Notes: a model not told the origin generated them from the sequence alone. 64,000 bases of DNA from Actinomycetales bacterium (GCA_016125355.1 WGLX01000004.1:1-64000), one strand, 5' to 3'; counted from the first letter of the stretch, positions 44,183 through 53,658 are shown. Program-made: numbers and translations.

Positions 44183-44560
44183 TCAGAAGTCGCGGTACGA
44201 CACTTCCGTCGCAGAGAAGAAGTCCCCGGTGAAGGACACGGCGCGGTCGCTCGAGAACGGCTTGCAGGTGTAGATGTCCACGCTGAAGAACAGCCGCGGC
44301 TGGTCCCACGCGTAGAAGTGCGCACCCGACGTCTCCCAGTGGATCCAGCCCGCCCAGCCGTAGGTGTCAGACATGTGCGTGACCGGCTCGAGCAGCGTCG
44401 TCATGTCCAGCACCTCGGACAGCTCGGCGAGGTAGGTCTCGATCTGGGCGGCGGTGATGGGCTGCGTGACCAGGCCCTCGATGACCAGGCGCTGACGGTA
44501 GATCTCCGGGGCCAAGTCGACCATGCCGGAGGCGTGCAGGATGGGGGCGTCGGCGGTCAC
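44183..44560 (-). CDS. S-adenosylmethionine decarboxylase-like (SpeD-family) protein
   Basis: A 125-residue protein resembling prokaryotic AdoMet decarboxylase: IHWETSGAHFYAWDQP, then FFSVDIYTC. Ser78 aligns with the Ser that self-cleaves to the pyruvoyl cofactor, and Cys99 with the catalytic Cys. The usual catalytic His position is Tyr83 in the simplest alignment, with a His at 81. SpeD homologs that diverge in this way may use other substrates. It starts at a GTG with GAGGAG before it. No spermidine synthase gene is nearby; its neighbour is a GNAT-like enzyme. Confidence 0.7.
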   Translation of the reverse strand: MTADAPILHASGMVDLAPEIYRQRLVIEGLVTQPITAAQIETYLAELSEVLDMTTLLEPVTHMSDTYGWAGWIHWETSGAHFYAWDQPRLFFSVDIYTCKPFSSDRAVSFTGDFFSATEVSYRDF

Positions 44561-44709
44561 GCGATCTCCTCAAGGCATCAGGCGGTGGGAACACCGCAGG
44601 GGGAAGCTGCCTTCATAGGCACCATAGGGGCACGTGAGGTAAATGTGCCTCAAGTTGGCAGCGTGTCGCATGTCAACAGCGTGACGTTTGTGTCACATTC
44701 CCCCGCCGG

Positions 44710-45189
44710 TCAACGCCGGGTCATCCGCACGTCGGGCTCCCGTTCCTCATTGCCGGCCCCATCGGTGCGCTCGGCCACCTCGAAACCGTGCCCCCGGTAG
44801 AAGGCGATCGCGGGGGTGTTGCGGGCGAACGCCCACAGCTGCAGACCGTCCGCGGCCTCGGCGATCACCCGCTCCAGCAGGGCGGAGCCGATGCCGCGCC
44901 GCTGGTGCCGCGGGTCCACGTACAGGTGCCGCAGCCAGTCGTCATGCCGGATGGCGAAGCCGACGAGGGCGCCATGGACGACCGCTCCCCAGCTGCTGCC
45001 CTCGCCCAGCTGCGCACCGAAGAAGGCGAGATCCTCGGTGCCGTCGTGCAGCACTGGGAGCCAGGGCATCGCGGCCGCCCTGCTGCGCTGGAAGACCGCC
45101 GTCACCTCCGCGGCGTCCCCCGCGGCCAGCCGCCGCAGCAGATGCGCATCCGACGACCGGTCGGTCCGGCCCTCGGCTGATTCGCTCAT
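44710..45189 (-). CDS. GNAT family N-acetyltransferase
   Basis: A 159-residue acetyltransferase with the acetyl-CoA loop in RHQRRGIGSALLERV and the C-terminal AIAFYRGHGF motif. Substrate unknown. The open frame extends upstream, but the ATG at 45189 starts the conserved domain region. Divergent from a secreted protein gene, separate from the SpeD-like operon by about 150 nt. Confidence 0.88.
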   Translation of the reverse strand: MSESAEGRTDRSSDAHLLRRLAAGDAAEVTAVFQRSRAAAMPWLPVLHDGTEDLAFFGAQLGEGSSWGAVVHGALVGFAIRHDDWLRHLYVDPRHQRRGIGSALLERVIAEAADGLQLWAFARNTPAIAFYRGHGFEVAERTDGAGNEEREPDVRMTRR

Positions 45190-45262
45190 CTTCGAAAGGC
45201 TAGCGCGCTGCCTTCGGTAGATTTCGGACCGCGACCTGCCGCCCGAGCGCTGAGGAGTTCCC

Positions 45263-45688
45263 ATGATCCGCCGACTGGCCATCACGACGGCGTTCGCCGG
45301 AGGCCTCGCCCTCTCCGGGTTGGCGGTGGCGCCCGCCGCGCACGCGGCCGGCTCACCCGTCGTCGTGGACTGCCTCGGCAAGGGCGTCACCAAGCCCAAG
45401 CAGATCGTCATCGCGTGTGCCGACGCCGGGATCCTCATCAACCGCATCCGCTGGACGTCGTGGGGCGCCGACAAGGCCACCGGTGTCGGACGACTCGCCT
45501 GGAACACCTGCCTCCCGACGGACTGCGCCTCGGGCGTCGTCCAGACCTACCGGGTCCGCATCACCTTGGGCGGTCTGGCCTCCGGGCCCGGGGCCGACGT
45601 GTTCTCGCAGGCGTCCCTCCGATTCCCGGCCGGCGGCCCGGCCGGGCTTGAGACGGGCAGCTACACGCTCGACAACGAGCTGGGCTAG
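45263..45688 (+). CDS. small secreted hypothetical protein
   Basis: A 141-residue exported protein with a Sec signal peptide ending at AAHA-AGS. The mature part has four Cys (near 37, 52, 83 and 88), allowing two disulfides, and a beta-rich pattern with conserved-looking WTSWG. I do not recognise a named domain. A GAGGAG site precedes the ATG. Confidence 0.65.
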   Translation: MIRRLAITTAFAGGLALSGLAVAPAAHAAGSPVVVDCLGKGVTKPKQIVIACADAGILINRIRWTSWGADKATGVGRLAWNTCLPTDCASGVVQTYRVRITLGGLASGPGADVFSQASLRFPAGGPAGLETGSYTLDNELG

Positions 45689-45709
45689 ACCGATCCCGGG
45701 ACGACCCTG

Positions 45710-47758
45710 ATGCGGTTCCACGTGCCCCGCGCCGCCTGGTTGAGTCGGTGGGCCACCGACTCGGCGGTGCAGGCGGGCATCGCCGGAGCCTCGTGGTCGA
45801 TCGCGGGAAGCTATGCCCGCGGCCTGCTGCCGCGCAGCCCGCTGCAGCAGGCGATCGCCACCGGCGTGGTGGCGGCCACCCACTTCCAGCTCTCGGCGAC
45901 GGCCTGGGCGACGCTGCAGGCCATCGGATCGCGTCCCGGCACCCGACCCGGCCCCCGCGCGAACCTCGCCCTCGCCACCGCCGGCGTCGTGGGCGGGCTG
46001 TCCATGTCGGCCCTCGGGCAGCGGGACGCCGAACGGTCGCTCGTCGCCGCGGGGGTGGGCACCGCGGGGCGCATCATCTCGTTCGCGTCCCTCGCCGGCG
46101 GGGCCTCGGCCCTGTGGGACGCCTACCTGCAGAAGCGCCTGCGGATGGGGCCGGGGCTCGACACGACGCTCGTCCCGGCCATCGCGACGGCCAGCGGGGT
46201 CGTCGCGGTGAGCATGCTGCAGAAGCACCGCCGGGCTGCCGAGTACGGGATGGTCGCCCCCGAGCGGCATGCCGTGTCGGGACATGCGCGCGAGGGGCAG
46301 GCGCTGGCGGTGGGCGCCGCTGCCGGGATCGCGCTCCTGGTTGCGACGGCCGGCGAGCAGGCGGCCGCGCGGCTGATCGAACGCGGCCTCGGCCGACTCG
46401 TCGGCGGAGACCCCGGCGCCCTGGGCGGGCTGCTCGCCCACGGGGTCGTGCTCGGTGCCGTCACCGCCGGTGGGATCACAGCGCTCAACGTGATGACCGC
46501 CCGCGTCCAGAAGAAGGACGACATCATCGAGCCGGCCTACCCCGATCCGCCCACGTCACCGCACGTGTCCGCCGGGCCTGCCAGCAGCATGCCCTTCGAC
46601 TCGCTCGGCAAGGAGGGCCGCCGGTTCGTCCTCATGGCGCTCAGCGCGGAGGACATCACGGCCGTCATGGGCGAACCCGCCGTGGACCCGGTTCGCGTCG
46701 TCGGGGGGTACGAGTCCGCGTCGGATATCGAGGAACGCGCGCGGCTGACAGTCGAGGACATGACGGCCTGCGGTGCCTTCGATCGCGCACTCATCTGCGT
46801 CGGCTCCCCGACCGGCGTCGGCTACTTCAACTACTCGATCGCGGAGGCGCTGGAGTACCTCACCCGCGGCGACTGCGCGATCGTGGTGCCGCAGTATGCG
46901 CTCGTCCCGTCCGCCCTGGCCCTGCCGCGCACCCGGCAGGCGGAGGACCTGACGAGGCGGGTCCTGGAGCTCATCCGCGACCACCTCGCCACGATGCCGG
47001 AGGAGAAGCGGCCCGCGGTCGTGCTCATCGGCGAGAGCCTCGGCGCCAACGTCGCCCTCGACCTGTGCAGCGACGCGGACGGCGCCGACCTCACCCGGCT
47101 CGACAGCCTCGGCGTGCACGGCGGCCTCTACCTCGGCGTGCCGTTCCGCACGCGCACGTGGATCGCGTGGCGGGAGGACGCCGAGGCGGTCGATGGCACC
47201 GGCCGCCTGGTCCTCGTCAGCCAGCCGGACGAGATCGACCCACCCGACTCGGGCATGCGCCACCTCATGGTCGTCCACCACGACGACCCCGTGAACAAGT
47301 ACGGGTACCGGATGCTCGTGCAGCCCCCGTGGTGGATGGGGGCTCCGGCCACCCGGCCGCCGCTGGTCCCCCGCGAGACCAAGTTCCGCCCGATCACGAC
47401 CTTCGTCCTCGCGACCATCGACCTGCTCAACGGCATGCAGTCGAAGCCGGGCACCTTCGTGCGGCGCGGGCACGACTACCGCATCGACATCCGGACGGGG
47501 CTGCAGGCGGCGCTCGGCATGGCATGCACCTCCGAGCAGGCGGCCGCCATCGAGACCGCGCTGCGCACCCGTGAGCAGGACTGGGCGACGCGACGCATGG
47601 TGGCGCGCAAGCTGGACAAGGCGCGACGGGCCATCGAGAAGCAGCTCGCGGAGTGGGGCACGCCGAACCTCGAGCTCGCGGACCTCGACCCCACCCTCGC
47701 CTCGCTGGAGGGCGGCCGCACGCGGATCGGGATGATCAGCGGACCGCCCGGCATGTGA
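45710..47758 (+). CDS. Abhydrolase_9 family membrane alpha/beta hydrolase
   Basis: A 682-residue protein with an N-terminal membrane domain of several spans (to about 265) and a C-terminal alpha/beta-hydrolase domain with the nucleophile elbow GESLG (Ser443). This matches the actinobacterial Abhydrolase_9_N/Abhydrolase_9 pair. Substrate unknown; a membrane-linked lipid or cell-envelope ester is a reasonable guess. It begins 21 nt after the small secreted gene, and the second copy of the 55-bp palindrome lies 14 nt after its stop. Confidence 0.85.
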   Translation: MRFHVPRAAWLSRWATDSAVQAGIAGASWSIAGSYARGLLPRSPLQQAIATGVVAATHFQLSATAWATLQAIGSRPGTRPGPRANLALATAGVVGGLSMSALGQRDAERSLVAAGVGTAGRIISFASLAGGASALWDAYLQKRLRMGPGLDTTLVPAIATASGVVAVSMLQKHRRAAEYGMVAPERHAVSGHAREGQALAVGAAAGIALLVATAGEQAAARLIERGLGRLVGGDPGALGGLLAHGVVLGAVTAGGITALNVMTARVQKKDDIIEPAYPDPPTSPHVSAGPASSMPFDSLGKEGRRFVLMALSAEDITAVMGEPAVDPVRVVGGYESASDIEERARLTVEDMTACGAFDRALICVGSPTGVGYFNYSIAEALEYLTRGDCAIVVPQYALVPSALALPRTRQAEDLTRRVLELIRDHLATMPEEKRPAVVLIGESLGANVALDLCSDADGADLTRLDSLGVHGGLYLGVPFRTRTWIAWREDAEAVDGTGRLVLVSQPDEIDPPDSGMRHLMVVHHDDPVNKYGYRMLVQPPWWMGAPATRPPLVPRETKFRPITTFVLATIDLLNGMQSKPGTFVRRGHDYRIDIRTGLQAALGMACTSEQAAAIETALRTREQDWATRRMVARKLDKARRAIEKQLAEWGTPNLELADLDPTLASLEGGRTRIGMISGPPGM

Positions 47759-47772
47759 GCACGTCCGCCGGC

Positions 47773-47827
47773 AATCCCACGCCCGGCGTCACATGGACCC
47801 GGGTTTTGTGACGCTGAAGGTGGGATT
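47773..47827. repeat. 55-bp palindromic element, copy B
   Basis: AATCCCAC-N5-GCGTCA-N17-TGACGC-N5-GTGGGATT, the same length and arm positions as copy A at 32099-32153; the inner 17 nt holds ACCCGGGT. It again lies between two convergent genes. The arms are conserved, the spacers differ. Confidence 0.75.
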
Positions 47828-47841
47828 CGCGGGCGGGGAGG

Positions 47842-50292
47842 TCAGCTCCGGATGCGCTCGTTGCCGGGGTCGTACAGGGGTCGCAGCGACGTCACCGCGG
47901 GGTGGCGCTGCCCGGCGACGTCCACCTCCCACTCCCCCGCCGCGAGCCAGTCCGCGGTGAGCGGCTCCCCCGCGTCGAGCATCGCCAGGCCGACCGCCCC
48001 ACCGAGGGTGTGGCCGTACGACGCCGCGCGTACGTAGCCGACCTCGTGGCCGTCCCGAAGGACGATCTCGGCGTGGTGCAGGAGGGGATCCGGGTCGAGC
48101 AGCCGCACCTGGACCAGTCGACGGTGCGGAGGCCCCGCGTCCCGCTGCCGCAGTGCCGCATCCCTGCCGATGAACCCGGCCGGCTTGTCGAAGTCGACCG
48201 CGAAGCCGAGTCCCGCCTCGAAGACCGTGTCGGTGTTGTCGATGTCGTGACCGAAGTCCCGATAGCCCTTCTCCATGCGCAGGCTCGCCAGGGCCTTCAA
48301 GCCCGTATGGCGAAGGCCCATGGGTTCGCCAGCTCCGAGCAGCTCCTCGTAGACGTGCACCGCCATGTCCGTGGGCACGTACAGCTCGTACCCCAGCTCG
48401 CCGAGGTAGGTGATGCGCACGCATAGCACCCGCGCGAACCCGAGGTCGATCTCGCGGGCCGTGCGGAACGGAAAGGCCTCGTTGGAGAGGTCGACCGAGG
48501 TGAGCGACTGGAGCAGGGACCTCGAGCCCGGTCCCTGCACGTTGATCTGCGCCAGACCTGACGTGACGTCAGTGACCGCGGCGCGCGACTCCCCCAGGTG
48601 GCGTCGCAGCCACGACGAGACATGGCCGTGCGCCGTGTCCGAGGCCACCACGAGGAACCGGTCGTCGATGAGCTTCGTGACCGTGAGGTCGGCCTCGAGG
48701 GTGCCCTGCTCGTTGAGCCACTGCGTGTAGGTGATGACGCCGGGCTCGCCGTCGACGCGATTGGCGGACACGCGATCGAGCGCGCGCCCCGCGTCACGGC
48801 CCTGCACCAGGAACTTCGCCATGAACGACATGTCCATGAGGCCGACGCCCTCGCGGATGGCGCGGTGCTCCTCCGCCCACTGGGGGAACCAGCTCTGCCG
48901 CCCCCACGAGAGGTCGACAGTCTCGGGCGCGGTTCCCGACGGGTCGTACCAGTCAGCGCCCTCCCACCCGCTCACGTCGCGGAAGTAGGCCCCGCGCGCC
49001 GCCAGCCGATCGTGGAGGGGTGACCTCTTGAGGCCTCGCGCCGTGCGCATGGACCGCCCCGGGTAGTGGGTCTGGTACACCATGCCGAGGGTCTCCACCG
49101 TGCGCTCGGCGCGATAGCGCGGATTGAGCTGGAAGCGCTGCATCCGGTCCACGTTGAACCCGGTGACGTCGACGTCCGGGTGGCCGTCGACGATCCATTG
49201 GGCGACGATCCGGCCCATGCCCCCGCCGGTCAGGATGCCGACGGAGTTCATGCCCGCTGCGACGAAGTAGTTGTCGATGTCCGGTGCCTCGCCGACGATG
49301 GGCGCGAGGTCGGGCGTGAACGACTCGGGGCCGCAGAAGAAGGTCCGGATGCCCGACTCGAGCGTGATCGGCACCCGGCTCATCGCCCGCTCGAGGTACG
49401 GGCCCATGCGCTCCCAGTCGGGGGTCAGCTGCCCGAAGGAGAAGTCGGCCGGGATCCCCTCGACGCTCCACGGGGCGCAGACCGGCTCGAAGAGCCCGAT
49501 CATCAGTCCACTGCCCTCCTCGCGGTAGTAGCCATGTCGCGAGGGGTCCTCGAGGACCGGCCAGTCGGGATCCACGCCGTCGATCGGCTCCGTGATCAGG
49601 TAGTAGTGCTCCGCCGCCTGCAACGGGATGGCCACGCCGTTGCGCTCGCCCAGCTGCCGGGCCCACATGCCCGCGCAGTTGACGATGTACTCGCACTCGA
49701 TGTCGCCGGCGGATGTCATCACCCCGACGACCCGCGAGTCCCGCGTGAGCACCTGGTCGACGCTGACCCCCTCGATGATGCGCACGCCCTTCATGCGCGC
49801 CCCCTTGGCCAGGGCCATGGTGGCGTCCACCGGATTGACCCGGCCGTCGTCGGGGACGTAGAACCCACCGAGCAGGTCGGACACGTCGGCGAAGGGGAAC
49901 AGCTCGACGATCTCCCGCGGACCGATCTCCTCCACGTTCAGCCCGACATGACGGTTGAACGCGGCCACCCGGCGGAACTCCTCCAGGCGACCCGGATCGG
50001 CGGCGGCCTCGATGAAGCCCACCGGCTTGAACCCCGTGGACTGCCCCGTTTCGGCCTCCAGCCGCGAGTACAGGCCTCGGGTGTACTGGCGCATCGACAT
50101 CGAGGTCTCGCTGAGGGAGCCGAAGCAGGTCATCAGGCCCGCGGCGTGCCAGGTCGTCCCGGAGGTGATGCGGTCCCGTTCCAGGAGCACCACGTCGTTC
50201 CATCCGAGGTGCCCGAGGTGGTAGGCGATCGAGGTGCCGATCACGCCGCCGCCGATGATCACGACCCGCGCTCGCGCGGGGATATCCGTCAT
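47842..50292 (-). CDS. FAD-dependent sarcosine/dimethylglycine dehydrogenase-type fusion
   Basis: An 816-residue cytosolic protein. Residues 1-400 are a DAO-type FAD oxidoreductase (GGGVIGTS near 13-20, and GIRTFFCGPESFTPD). The rest is a GcvT-like aminomethyl-transfer domain that binds tetrahydrofolate (GLMDMSFMAKF, then ITYLGELGYELYVP, with KGYRDFGHD). Such proteins demethylate sarcosine, dimethylglycine or related amines and pass the methyl carbon to folate. Which amine cannot be read from sequence. The ATG at 50292 is used; there are 64 nt to the divergent channel gene. Confidence 0.9.
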   Translation of the reverse strand: MTDIPARARVVIIGGGVIGTSIAYHLGHLGWNDVVLLERDRITSGTTWHAAGLMTCFGSLSETSMSMRQYTRGLYSRLEAETGQSTGFKPVGFIEAAADPGRLEEFRRVAAFNRHVGLNVEEIGPREIVELFPFADVSDLLGGFYVPDDGRVNPVDATMALAKGARMKGVRIIEGVSVDQVLTRDSRVVGVMTSAGDIECEYIVNCAGMWARQLGERNGVAIPLQAAEHYYLITEPIDGVDPDWPVLEDPSRHGYYREEGSGLMIGLFEPVCAPWSVEGIPADFSFGQLTPDWERMGPYLERAMSRVPITLESGIRTFFCGPESFTPDLAPIVGEAPDIDNYFVAAGMNSVGILTGGGMGRIVAQWIVDGHPDVDVTGFNVDRMQRFQLNPRYRAERTVETLGMVYQTHYPGRSMRTARGLKRSPLHDRLAARGAYFRDVSGWEGADWYDPSGTAPETVDLSWGRQSWFPQWAEEHRAIREGVGLMDMSFMAKFLVQGRDAGRALDRVSANRVDGEPGVITYTQWLNEQGTLEADLTVTKLIDDRFLVVASDTAHGHVSSWLRRHLGESRAAVTDVTSGLAQINVQGPGSRSLLQSLTSVDLSNEAFPFRTAREIDLGFARVLCVRITYLGELGYELYVPTDMAVHVYEELLGAGEPMGLRHTGLKALASLRMEKGYRDFGHDIDNTDTVFEAGLGFAVDFDKPAGFIGRDAALRQRDAGPPHRRLVQVRLLDPDPLLHHAEIVLRDGHEVGYVRAASYGHTLGGAVGLAMLDAGEPLTADWLAAGEWEVDVAGQRHPAVTSLRPLYDPGNERIRS

Positions 50293-50356
50293 GCAGATGA
50301 GCGTAGTGAGCGTGCCCTCCCCGCCCTCGCGCTCGGCTCGGTCCATGATGGTCGGC

Positions 50357-51157
50357 ATGGCTGACGAGCAGGACATCGACGCCGCAGAGGAGGCCGCGGG
50401 CCTTCGCAACCCCAGCTACGAGATCTTCATGGCGGCGCTGTCCATCCTGTCGATCATCAACCTGGTGCTGGCCTGGTTCATCGCCGACGAGTCGATGAGC
50501 TACATCATCCAGGGCATCAACTTCCTGCTCACGCTGTGCTTCGCGGGCGACTTCATCTATCGGCTGTACACCGCGAAGAGCCGCTCGCACTACTTCTTCC
50601 GTGACTTCGGCTGGGCCGACATGCTGGCCAGCATCCCGTTCGCCCAGACGAACGCCCTCCGGGTCTTCCGGCTCATCAAGGTCTACCGCCTGCTGCGCGA
50701 CTACGGCGCCCGGAACATCATCCGGAGCATCATCAAGGATCGCGCCGACAGCGCCCTGCTCTCGCTGTTCTTCGTCGGCATCATCATGCTGGAGTTCGGC
50801 AGTCTGCAGATGCTGCGCCTCGAGGTCAATGCGCCCGGGGCCAACATCACGAACGCCTCGGATGCCCTCTGGTACGTCATCGTCACGATGTCGACCGTCG
50901 GCTACGGCGACACCTACCCCGTCACCAACCCCGGCCGCGTTATGGGCATCATCATCATCGTCGTAGGCGTGGGCATCTTCGGCACGCTGACCGGCTTCCT
51001 CGCCAACGCCTTCCTCTCCCCGAAGAAGGAGAGGAAGCAGGAGAAGCAGCCGCCGACCGATGTCCATGCGCAGCTCGAGGCGCTCAAGGAGCTCTCCAGC
51101 CAGCAGCAGGCCGCGATCGCCCGTCTGGAGTCGCTGCTCGGCAAGTCGTCCGGCTAG
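50357..51157 (+). CDS. voltage-gated-type potassium channel protein
   Basis: A 266-residue channel with about six spans, an S4-like segment of regularly spaced basic residues (RVFRLIKVYRLLRDYGAR near 102-119), and the K+ filter TVGYGD at 180-185. It ends in a charged C-terminal coiled-coil-like tail (PTDVHAQLEALKELSS). ATGs at 50345 and 50348 are also in frame; I use 50357. Confidence 0.88.
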   Translation: MADEQDIDAAEEAAGLRNPSYEIFMAALSILSIINLVLAWFIADESMSYIIQGINFLLTLCFAGDFIYRLYTAKSRSHYFFRDFGWADMLASIPFAQTNALRVFRLIKVYRLLRDYGARNIIRSIIKDRADSALLSLFFVGIIMLEFGSLQMLRLEVNAPGANITNASDALWYVIVTMSTVGYGDTYPVTNPGRVMGIIIIVVGVGIFGTLTGFLANAFLSPKKERKQEKQPPTDVHAQLEALKELSSQQQAAIARLESLLGKSSG

Positions 51158-51163
51158 CGCGGG

Positions 51164-53629
51164 CTACACGTACTCGTGGCGGCGGAGCCAGCGCATGGCG
51201 ACGGACCCCCACAGCGGCGGCAGGTAGAAGGTGACGAGGCGGTAGGCGATCGCTGTGCCCATGGCGACGGGTGCGGGGATCCCCACCGCCTGCAGGCCGG
51301 CGGTGTAGCCCGCCTCGGCCACGCCCATCCCACCGGGAACGGGCATCAGCCCGTTGAACAGGCTGACCGCCGTGTTGATGAGGATGAGCTGCGACAGGGC
51401 GGCGCTCTCCCCGAAGGCGGCGAGGGTGATGCCGAGGATCACCGCCTGGATGACCTGCGCGCCGAGGTTGCCCAGGATCATCATGGCCACCTTGCGCGGC
51501 TGCCGGACGACGGACAGGGCGTCGCCTGCTTTGGCCCGCTGCTCCGCCACCTTGGTACGGATCCGCGGCACGTTGCCCAGCAGGCGCTGGCGCAGCCGCG
51601 GCACGAGCAGGGTGACGACGAGAGCCACCACGGCGAAGGCGATCACGATGGCGATCGTCGAGCGCCCCGAGTCCGTCGTGGTGGACGTCGATGTGGTGGT
51701 TGAGCCGAACACCTGCGTGGTGAATCCCGGCAGGCTGGACACGAGGATGAGCACGATCAGCGAGATCTGCACGAGGAAGCCACTGAAGCTGTCGATCATG
51801 CCCATCGTGACCGCGGGAGTCGGTGCGATGCCGAACCGTTGGAAGAACCGGACCTCCAGTGCCAGCCGCGCGGCCGTGGACGGCAGGACGAGCGCGATGA
51901 ACTGGATCCCGTACTGGAGCATCAACACCGGGAAGTAGGTGAGCCGGGCAGTCGTCGAGCCCAGGGTCGAGAAGGCGAGGGCCATCTGGATCGTGGGTGA
52001 CAGCACCAGGGCCACGACGAGGATCGCGACGTTGGCCGAGGACAGCGCATCGAGGACGCTGGCCATGTCCACGCCGGCAAACATCCCGACGAGCACGTAG
52101 GCCATGACGGCGATCAACGCGACGAGGGCCACCGACTTGACCGTGACGCGGCGCAGCTGCTGAAGAGCGGGCGCCGGGACGTCAAGTCGTTCGATCGCCG
52201 CGGCCTGGAGGTCCTTCAGGGTCCAGTCGGCCGCACGCACCCGATCCCGGGTGACACGACCGAGGGCGGCGGGCTGCAGGTAGGGCAGGAGGGCGAGCAG
52301 CCCGTCGCGACCGATCACCCGGTCCACGGCGTCGAGCGCCCGGTCGATTCCCACAAGGCCGGCAGTGGCCACCAGCAGCTGCACATCCTCGATGAGCAGG
52401 TCCCGGTCATCCGCGGTGAGATCCGCGTCGGCGAAGTCCATGAGCACCGGTTCGCCGTTCGGGTCGAGCACCAGGTGCCGGTCGTCGATGCGACCGTGCG
52501 TCATGCCTGCATCGTGCAAGGCAGCCGCGCTGCGCCAGAGCGTGTCGAGCTGCTCATCGCTGACCGCATCGAGCGAGGCGAGAGTCGGCCCAGGGGCAGT
52601 CGTCACGACAAGGGCATCGCGTTGCTGCGAGGCGCCCACGGCGACGAGGTCGAGGGTTCGGCAGCCGGCACGTTGCGCCAGCAGGATGGCCAGCGCCTCG
52701 TGCTCGACGCGGGACCGTCGGCTGCTGCCCAGACGGGGCATCTCGCCACGCCGGGTCAAGGCTGTCCAGAGCGAGCCCACCGCCTGGGTGTCCCAGGCGT
52801 CCCGGCCGTAGACCTTGACGAGCACATCGGGTGGGCCGGCCCGGTGGGCGCGCCACAGGACCTCGCCCGACACCTCGTCCCGAACGTCGGAGGCCCCGTC
52901 GACGTCGATCCCGAGATCGGCTAGGGCGATCTCCACCTGCTCCTCGGTGAGCAGGCCCTGGGGCGAGCCGAGGATCAGGTGCGCGAGGGCAGCCGCCCCC
53001 ACGCCGAGCACGGCGCCCGCGAAGGCGCCCACCGGCAGGGCGAGCCCGAGCCCCGCCACGGACGTCGCTGCCAGCACGATCAGGACCCGCCCCCAGTAGC
53101 GCAGGGGACGGGTGACGTGCGGGCTCGCCACCACGATGATGGCCGTGCCGACCGCCAGGCGAGCGGCCACGTAGATGGGCTGGTCGGGGGTGGAGACGAT
53201 CGCCTGCAGGGTGTCTCCCGGCGACGTGCCGGCGGCCGCCCCCGCGGCCAGGCTGCCCAGGACCGCGATTCCCGCCGCGAGCAGCATGTCCAGTGTCAGC
53301 CGGCGGCGTCCCCGGAACACCAGTGGGAGGACGAGCAGCGCGACGCCCCAGATCGTGAAGACGGCGTAGGTGGCCCCCCAGAGAACGTCCGTCACCGAGG
53401 GCAGCGCGTTGAGCAGGCTGACGATGGCCGTGTCCACGGTGCCCGGACCGGGAGCCACCAGCCCGAGGACGACCAGTGTCCCGACAGAGCCGATGAGCAG
53501 CAGCACGTCCGTGGGCCGCCGCATCCGTCGATCGGAGACACCTGACGACCAGATGCGGACGAGGTCGTGCCAGCCGAAACGAGCGGAGCCGCGCGTGGCG
53601 ACCCCGCTCGATGACTGGTTACCGGCCAC
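51164..53629 (-). CDS. LPG-synthase-like flippase domain fused to a kinase-like domain
   Basis: An 821-residue protein. Residues 1-215 contain six to seven spans; about 215-470 resemble a kinase-like fold, with GRIDDRHLVLD and PVLMDFADAD in the places of the catalytic and metal-binding loops; about 490-821 is an MprF/UPF0104-type flippase-like membrane domain (PVPGGMGVAEAG signature). Actinobacterial proteins of this type may link a kinase or its pseudo form to lipid transport. The catalytic HRD is HGR here, so activity is uncertain. Convergent with the channel gene. Confidence 0.8.
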   Translation of the reverse strand: MAGNQSSSGVATRGSARFGWHDLVRIWSSGVSDRRMRRPTDVLLLIGSVGTLVVLGLVAPGPGTVDTAIVSLLNALPSVTDVLWGATYAVFTIWGVALLVLPLVFRGRRRLTLDMLLAAGIAVLGSLAAGAAAGTSPGDTLQAIVSTPDQPIYVAARLAVGTAIIVVASPHVTRPLRYWGRVLIVLAATSVAGLGLALPVGAFAGAVLGVGAAALAHLILGSPQGLLTEEQVEIALADLGIDVDGASDVRDEVSGEVLWRAHRAGPPDVLVKVYGRDAWDTQAVGSLWTALTRRGEMPRLGSSRRSRVEHEALAILLAQRAGCRTLDLVAVGASQQRDALVVTTAPGPTLASLDAVSDEQLDTLWRSAAALHDAGMTHGRIDDRHLVLDPNGEPVLMDFADADLTADDRDLLIEDVQLLVATAGLVGIDRALDAVDRVIGRDGLLALLPYLQPAALGRVTRDRVRAADWTLKDLQAAAIERLDVPAPALQQLRRVTVKSVALVALIAVMAYVLVGMFAGVDMASVLDALSSANVAILVVALVLSPTIQMALAFSTLGSTTARLTYFPVLMLQYGIQFIALVLPSTAARLALEVRFFQRFGIAPTPAVTMGMIDSFSGFLVQISLIVLILVSSLPGFTTQVFGSTTTSTSTTTDSGRSTIAIVIAFAVVALVVTLLVPRLRQRLLGNVPRIRTKVAEQRAKAGDALSVVRQPRKVAMMILGNLGAQVIQAVILGITLAAFGESAALSQLILINTAVSLFNGLMPVPGGMGVAEAGYTAGLQAVGIPAPVAMGTAIAYRLVTFYLPPLWGSVAMRWLRRHEYV

Positions 53630-53658
53630 TCGACCTCCGCATCGGTGCTCGGGCGACC

